A stretch of 32,233 nt of DNA from JBFWML01 sp050251635 (GTDB lineage Bacteria; Campylobacterota; Campylobacteria; Campylobacterales; SZUA-545): NCBI GenBank assembly GCA_050251635.1, contig JBFWML010000027.1:1-32233 (forward strand), in the 5' to 3' direction. The translations under genes and the position numbers were made by a program. The notes below the pieces were generated by a model. The model saw only the letters and a program-made list of their open reading frames with translations, was not told the DNA's origin and made no database searches. This document shows positions 30,854 through 32,233 of the stretch, one piece after another. Positions within the stretch are counted from its first letter, which is position 1. Each line of letters begins with the position of its first letter.

Positions 30854-32233
30854 TTAGCTCTCCTGCGTTTTGCGGCGGCGCAGGTGGCCTAAACCAAAGG
30901 TTTCCATCATGTTGATCAGCATGGCGCGTTCTTCCTTGTCTTTGGTAAATTCCAGCGCCGCTTGGCGCATGGCGGATAACCGCTTGGGATGATCGAGCAG
31001 CTTGGTGAGTTTTTGGGCGTACAAAAAGGGGTTGTTCTCTTCGATCGCCCAGCCGGTGACGCTTTGAACCATGTTTTCTTTGACCGCGCCGACGGCGGAG
31101 ACGATGACGGGCAGTCCCGCCCCCTGCGCCTCCAAGACGACATTGCCGAAGGTTTCGCTGCTCGAAGGGAACAAAAACACATCCGCCGACGCAAAGGCGG
31201 TGCTTAAGGCTTCGCCCTCTAAAAAGCCGGTCAGGATGATTTTGCCCTCGTAGTTTTTGCGGATTTCGGGCAGCAGCGGCCCGTCGCCCACGATGGCAAA
31301 GGCCAAGTCGTCGCGCTCTTTTAGGATTTCGTAGGTCTGCAAGAAGAGTTCGATATTTTTCTCCCGCGCCACGCGGCCCACAAAAAGGACAACCCGTTTG
31401 TTGCGGGCGGTTTTGTCGTAGTCGGCCCAGAAGTGTTCGTTTCTAAAGGCCGGGTTGAACCGATCGTGGTTGATGCCGCGGCTAAAAACGGTGATTTTTT
31501 TCTTTTTCACCCCATGGGCGGTGAGGATGCGGCGGTACTCCTTGGAGGGCGAAAGGACCTTGGCGGCGTTGTTGAAAATAAACGCAAAGGCCGTCCAGGC
31601 GTGATCTTCAAAGAGGTGATCGCCGCTGTAACGGCGCAGGTAGCCAGGGAAATCGGTGTGGAAGGTGCTGACAAAGGGCACATGCAGAATTTTGGCGATC
31701 AAAAAGGCATAGATGCCGACAACGCCCGGCGTGGCGGCATAAATCACATCGAAGTTTTCCTGATCGCAGTATTCGAGCATATCCAGAAAATGCGGAATAT
31801 TGACGCGGATTTCGGGGTATTCGGGCAGATCAAAGCTGATGAGCGGCTTGAAGTTTTTGCGGAATTCATCCTCCTGCGCGCTCTCGTAGGCGGTGACAAA
31901 GGTGAGGTTATAACGCTCCTCTCGGGCGATTTTAAGCAGCTTGCGGCTGGTAAGCGCCACGCCGTTGATCTCCTCCAGCGTATCGGTAAAGTAGGCGATG
32001 CGCCCTTCGTCGTAGTTTTCGGCGCTAATCATCGTGCGGTGCAGCTGACGGGAGCGCTTCTTTTCCAGCGCACGCTGCCAGTAGGTCGAAGCGTAAAAGA
32101 GCGTGGGCACCGCCGAAAAGATGCTTTTACCAAAGAGGGTTGAAACCTTCTCGATATCGAACTCTTTGAGGTCTTTAAACTGCGAAAGAATGTGGGGGAA
32201 AAAGTTTTTGAAAAAGCCGTGGATCAGGGCGTG
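30854..32233 (-). CDS. GT4-family glycosyltransferase, N-terminus beyond window edge
   Basis: At least 459 residues; the frame is open to the right edge, so the 5' end is missing. The GT-B core begins about 70 residues in from the edge at GRIAYFTDTLEEINGVALTS, with PFVSTFHTDFPGYLRRYSGD, the hinge region VVLFVGRVAREKNIELFLQ and a canonical EX7E region FPSSSETFGNVVLEAQGAGL. Upstream of the core lies an extra stretch (FFPHILSQFKDLKEF, then STLFGKSIFSAVPTLFYAST), which reads as coding and suggests a further N-terminal domain. If instead the start is GTG 32110 or the later ATG 32032, the protein would be a normal single-domain enzyme. It is paralogous to the downstream gene. Confidence 0.88.
   Translation of the reverse strand, partial: HALIHGFFKNFFPHILSQFKDLKEFDIEKVSTLFGKSIFSAVPTLFYASTYWQRALEKKRSRQLHRTMISAENYDEGRIAYFTDTLEEINGVALTSRKLLKIAREERYNLTFVTAYESAQEDEFRKNFKPLISFDLPEYPEIRVNIPHFLDMLEYCDQENFDVIYAATPGVVGIYAFLIAKILHVPFVSTFHTDFPGYLRRYSGDHLFEDHAWTAFAFIFNNAAKVLSPSKEYRRILTAHGVKKKKITVFSRGINHDRFNPAFRNEHFWADYDKTARNKRVVLFVGRVAREKNIELFLQTYEILKERDDLAFAIVGDGPLLPEIRKNYEGKIILTGFLEGEALSTAFASADVFLFPSSSETFGNVVLEAQGAGLPVIVSAVGAVKENMVQSVTGWAIEENNPFLYAQKLTKLLDHPKRLSAMRQAALEFTKDKEERAMLINMMETFGLGHLRRRKTQES

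Overview
This window looks like a chromosomal segment of a member of the Campylobacterota (Epsilonproteobacteria) with unusually high GC for that phylum (roughly 55-60% by eye). The reasons are: a CheA with a C-terminal receiver (CheAY) next to CheV and CheW; the rpmH-rnpA-yidC-khpB(jag)-mnmE block; a stand-alone CetB/Aer-like PAS protein; and -10 boxes of the form TACAAT/TAAAAT without a clear -35. Nothing suggests a plasmid, prophage or genomic island. I see no tRNA, rRNA, CRISPR array or insertion sequence. Genes are tightly packed, no gap exceeds about 120 bases, and start or stop codons often overlap. TTG and GTG starts are common.

Layout, left to right. (1) 1-943 (-): 5' part of the lipid II flippase murJ. 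(2) 1032-6213 (+): six tightly coupled genes: fapA-like, ruvA, ddl, a short FAD/NAD(P)-binding protein, an unknown 117-aa protein and an alpha/beta hydrolase. (3) 6227-12781 (-): greA, dut, argC, an LpxH-like metallophosphoesterase, cheV, cheA-Y and cheW, read as one string from a promoter near 12815. (4) 12875-16755 (+): surE, a ThiF/TcdA-like E1 protein, an unknown 291-aa protein, an AmrS-type radical SAM enzyme, and a PAS protein behind its own -10. (5) 16769-23338 (-): rpmH, rnpA, yidC, khpB, mnmE and purL (ribosome, RNase P, membrane insertion, tRNA modification, purine synthesis). (6) 23423-25993 (-): clpB with a strong sigma-70 promoter overlapping a HAIR-like HspR operator, and a hairpin over its ribosome binding site. 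(7) 26055-27221 (-): an exported protein of unknown function, divergent from (8) 27341-29038 (+), a SulP/SLC26 anion transporter with a STAS domain. (9) 28997-29642 (-): three very small unknown proteins. (10) 29704-32233 (-): two tandem GT4 glycosyltransferases, the second running off the window edge.

Most genes are housekeeping or chemotaxis genes with clear family assignments. I found no convincing novel defence or mobile system. The observations most worth following up are: the clpB leader (HAIR-like operator plus possible RNA thermometer); rnpA, which has no ATG, GTG, TTG or CTG start over its conserved N-terminus; the small-protein cluster at 29 kb, including a 34-aa gene; the missing yidD; and the degenerate R3H domain of KhpB.
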